Below the pieces are notes generated by a model. The model had not been told where the DNA came from, did no database searches, and saw nothing but the letters and a program-made list of their open reading frames with translations. A stretch of DNA of 7,475 nt from the NCBI GenBank assembly GCA_002366835.1, contig DFBZ01000116.1:1-7475 (forward strand). The letters are read 5' to 3'. The stretch's first letter is position 1, and the number at the start of each line of letters is the position of its first letter. Origin of the DNA: Gammaproteobacteria bacterium UBA3067 (GTDB taxonomy: Bacteria; Pseudomonadota; Gammaproteobacteria; Pseudomonadales; UBA3067). A program made the position numbers and the translations under genes. Shown in pieces: positions 6,801 to 7,475 of this stretch.

Positions 6801-7475
6801 CATACAGTCGCTACAAGAGCTGCGCTTTGACTGCATGATTCTAGATTTGGATTTACCCGATACAAATGGCTTAAGCCTATTGGAAAATATCGATGCCGAT
6901 GCAAGCATCGATGCCATTCCGGTGGTGGTGTATACCGCAAAAGACCTTATGCGTGAGGAAGAGGAAAAACTACGAAAATATGCCGATCGCATTATTCTAA
7001 AAACGGATCAGTCTTCTGAGCGCTTGCTCAGCGAAGCCTCTCTGTTTTTAAATTGGGTGGGAAAACACAATGATGATATTTCAAAAATGCGCTCGCCAGA
7101 GCCCATTGATCACCGTGACGATATATTTGAGGGTAAAAAATTGCTGGTGGTCGATGATGACATGCGAAACATTTACTCCGTCTCAGCCATTCTGGAAGAC
7201 AAAGGTTTTGATATTGAGATAGCCACCAATGGCCGAGAAGCACTAGAGGCGCTGAATGAAGCACCGGATAAAGACCTTGTTCTTATGGATATTATGATGC
7301 CCGAAATGGACGGTTATGAAGCCATGTCGCTGATCCGTAAAGACCCCCGCTTTGAAACACTGCCCATTATTGCTCTCACGGCTAAAGCCATGAAGGGAGA
7401 TAAACAAAAATGCGTATCCGCCGGTGCCAGTGATTACATTACAAAGCCACTGAATGCCGACAAATTATTATCGCT
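3808..7475 (+). CDS. Membrane-bound hybrid sensor histidine kinase with three receiver domains (cut by right edge)
   Basis: 1222 codons are visible, read from TTG at 3808 to the right edge without a stop. Order: cytoplasmic start MFKNWPIRKK; TM1 (about 11-29); helical periplasmic domain (30-185); TM2 (186-204); HAMP (205-257, with GDETG at 236-240); GAF (about 281-422); coiled coil (426-550); HisKA with MSHELRTPLN and phospho-acceptor His560; HATPase with N box LLSNAFKF (Asn680), G1 DTGVGIP (720-726) and G2 GGTGLGL (749-755); an Ala/Thr-rich linker (about 792-838); then three receivers. REC1 (840-955) has EDD, Asp891 and Lys940. REC2 (964-1085) has ED, Asp1013 and Lys1065. REC3 (from 1108) has DDD, Asp1161, Thr1191 and Lys1213, and is cut. 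All catalytic motifs look intact, so it should autophosphorylate and relay to its receivers. Output requires a partner (Hpt or response regulator) not seen here. Its divergent position next to the porin and PstS-like genes suggests it regulates them, by inference only. The upstream in-frame stop is at 3775-3777. Confidence 0.93.
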   Translation, partial: MFKNWPIRKKVMLIAGISILGFVIYLTSNYFVSLSTDEHLTNIQSNDFPILEIVNEASISTGAMKLSFSAAVDTGEQEELVRAQEIYEIARRDLNRIKQISPELTEQVKQITKVLNAYYEASSTVASGMLDESISSDELFELVPKINSNFSSLENKLRLLRQEVTERFSNSLYEVKLENSQAWKNGAMISLGIVAVLLFFSIYITQLLTRGLNHAVTIADKIAEGDWGTEISIDSGDETGHLLTAISTMRDKLKERTEEDHRKERLQSQVANLNERMRGDQSLEEMCRNIIDYVTPSTGCQVGAVYFLDQKSQKLNLTSSYAFISRKGTKNSYALGESLVGQCALEKQQISIAELPEDYMAITTGLGSSAPKNILLTPVLYEGSTVAVIELAAITSIDHQAALFLSSVMDSVGIAINSVLSRIQVAEMLEKTQKQADSMATQQLELQRVNHDLEEQADALKQSELRLQSQQEELRASNEELEEQTTALRASEESMQAQQEELRVTNEELAEQAKILEKQKQDMLVQNEALEKAQKVLEEKSEALELSSKYKSEFLSTMSHELRTPLNSILILSRNLAENKKGNLAEKQIEHCDVIHSAGTDLLALINDILDLSKVEEGKLQVVLENLPFEVVRRNIQLNFEHVAKEKNLDFGVSIADNLPEQLITDRQRLEQILKNLLSNAFKFTKQGGVYLEVARPTAQMTLGRAHLTPENTIAFTVRDTGVGIPKDKQNLIFEAFQQADGTTSRNFGGTGLGLTISKQLAKLLQGDLRITQSEESRGSSFTLFLPDKAIIEGAQTLEEQNSPGEVIAANEPSTNNAVAASATEIVSPVATAAADYKQDNLVLIIEDDPAFAEVLRDLAHEHGIDTHICHHGESGLAYAESHKPCAIILDVGLPDISGLEVMEQLKANKATQSIPVHFISGSDASEKALAMGAFEYLKKPVSNDALSASFQKIEEALNKDINRLLLVEDSEIVQEEILSTFKGQDVEIVSASTGAQAIQSLQELRFDCMILDLDLPDTNGLSLLENIDADASIDAIPVVVYTAKDLMREEEEKLRKYADRIILKTDQSSERLLSEASLFLNWVGKHNDDISKMRSPEPIDHRDDIFEGKKLLVVDDDMRNIYSVSAILEDKGFDIEIATNGREALEALNEAPDKDLVLMDIMMPEMDGYEAMSLIRKDPRFETLPIIALTAKAMKGDKQKCVSAGASDYITKPLNADKLLS
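5122..5457 (+). repeat. Four 28-residue coiled-coil units inside the kinase
   Basis: Residues 439-550 divide into four 84-bp units: 5122-5205, 5206-5289, 5290-5373 and 5374-5457. Units 2 and 3 are the most alike, sharing QQEELR, then NEELEEQ or NEELAEQ. Unit 1 has the related LELQRVNHDLEEQ, and unit 4 is diverged. Each unit equals four heptads, so copies can be added or lost without breaking coiled-coil phase. It joins the GAF domain to the HisKA helices as a signalling helix. DNA of units 2 and 3 differs at many silent positions, so the duplication is not recent. Confidence 0.75.

Noticed and set aside
6889..6912. Inverted repeat ATCGATGC / GCATCGAT
   Set aside because: It lies inside REC2 and is explained by repeated Ile-Asp-Ala codons; no sign of a regulatory role.

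Overview
The window looks like chromosomal DNA of a gammaproteobacterium, probably a marine one. This rests on the style of the porin-like proteins, the short PstS-like periplasmic protein and the hybrid sensor kinase; no marker gene fixes the taxon. There are no tRNA or rRNA genes, insertion sequences or CRISPR arrays that I can see. Gene density is high, except for a gap of about 540 bp between two divergent transcription units.

Left part (1 to 3268, minus strand): a tightly packed run read right to left. It consists of an outer-membrane porin-like protein (1964-3268), a short PstS-like periplasmic protein (1521-1952), a second porin-like protein (331-1506) and the first 77 residues of a third porin-like protein that runs off the left edge (1-233). 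All four have clear Sec signal peptides. The three porin-like proteins are paralogues: over the first 49 aligned mature residues I count 29 to 31 identities in each pairwise comparison. Spacing is 11 bp and then essentially zero for the first three genes, and 97 bp before the partial one, so a single operon is likely.

Middle (3269-3807): the divergent control region. It has weak promoter-like hexamers on both strands and an AAAAGGCT/AGCCTTTT hairpin just upstream of the first porin gene. No convincing gene lies in it.

Right part (3808 to the right edge, plus strand): one very large open hybrid histidine kinase, 1222 residues visible. Its order is TM, helical periplasmic domain, TM, HAMP, GAF, a coiled coil of four 28-residue units, HisKA, HATPase and three receiver domains, the last cut by the window. 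It most likely starts at a TTG codon.

Working model (inference): the kinase senses a periplasmic state or ligand, perhaps through the small PstS-like protein, and controls the divergent porin operon. The output regulator or Hpt protein is not in the window. The ligand cannot be read from the sequence; an oxyanion is only suggested by the PstS resemblance.
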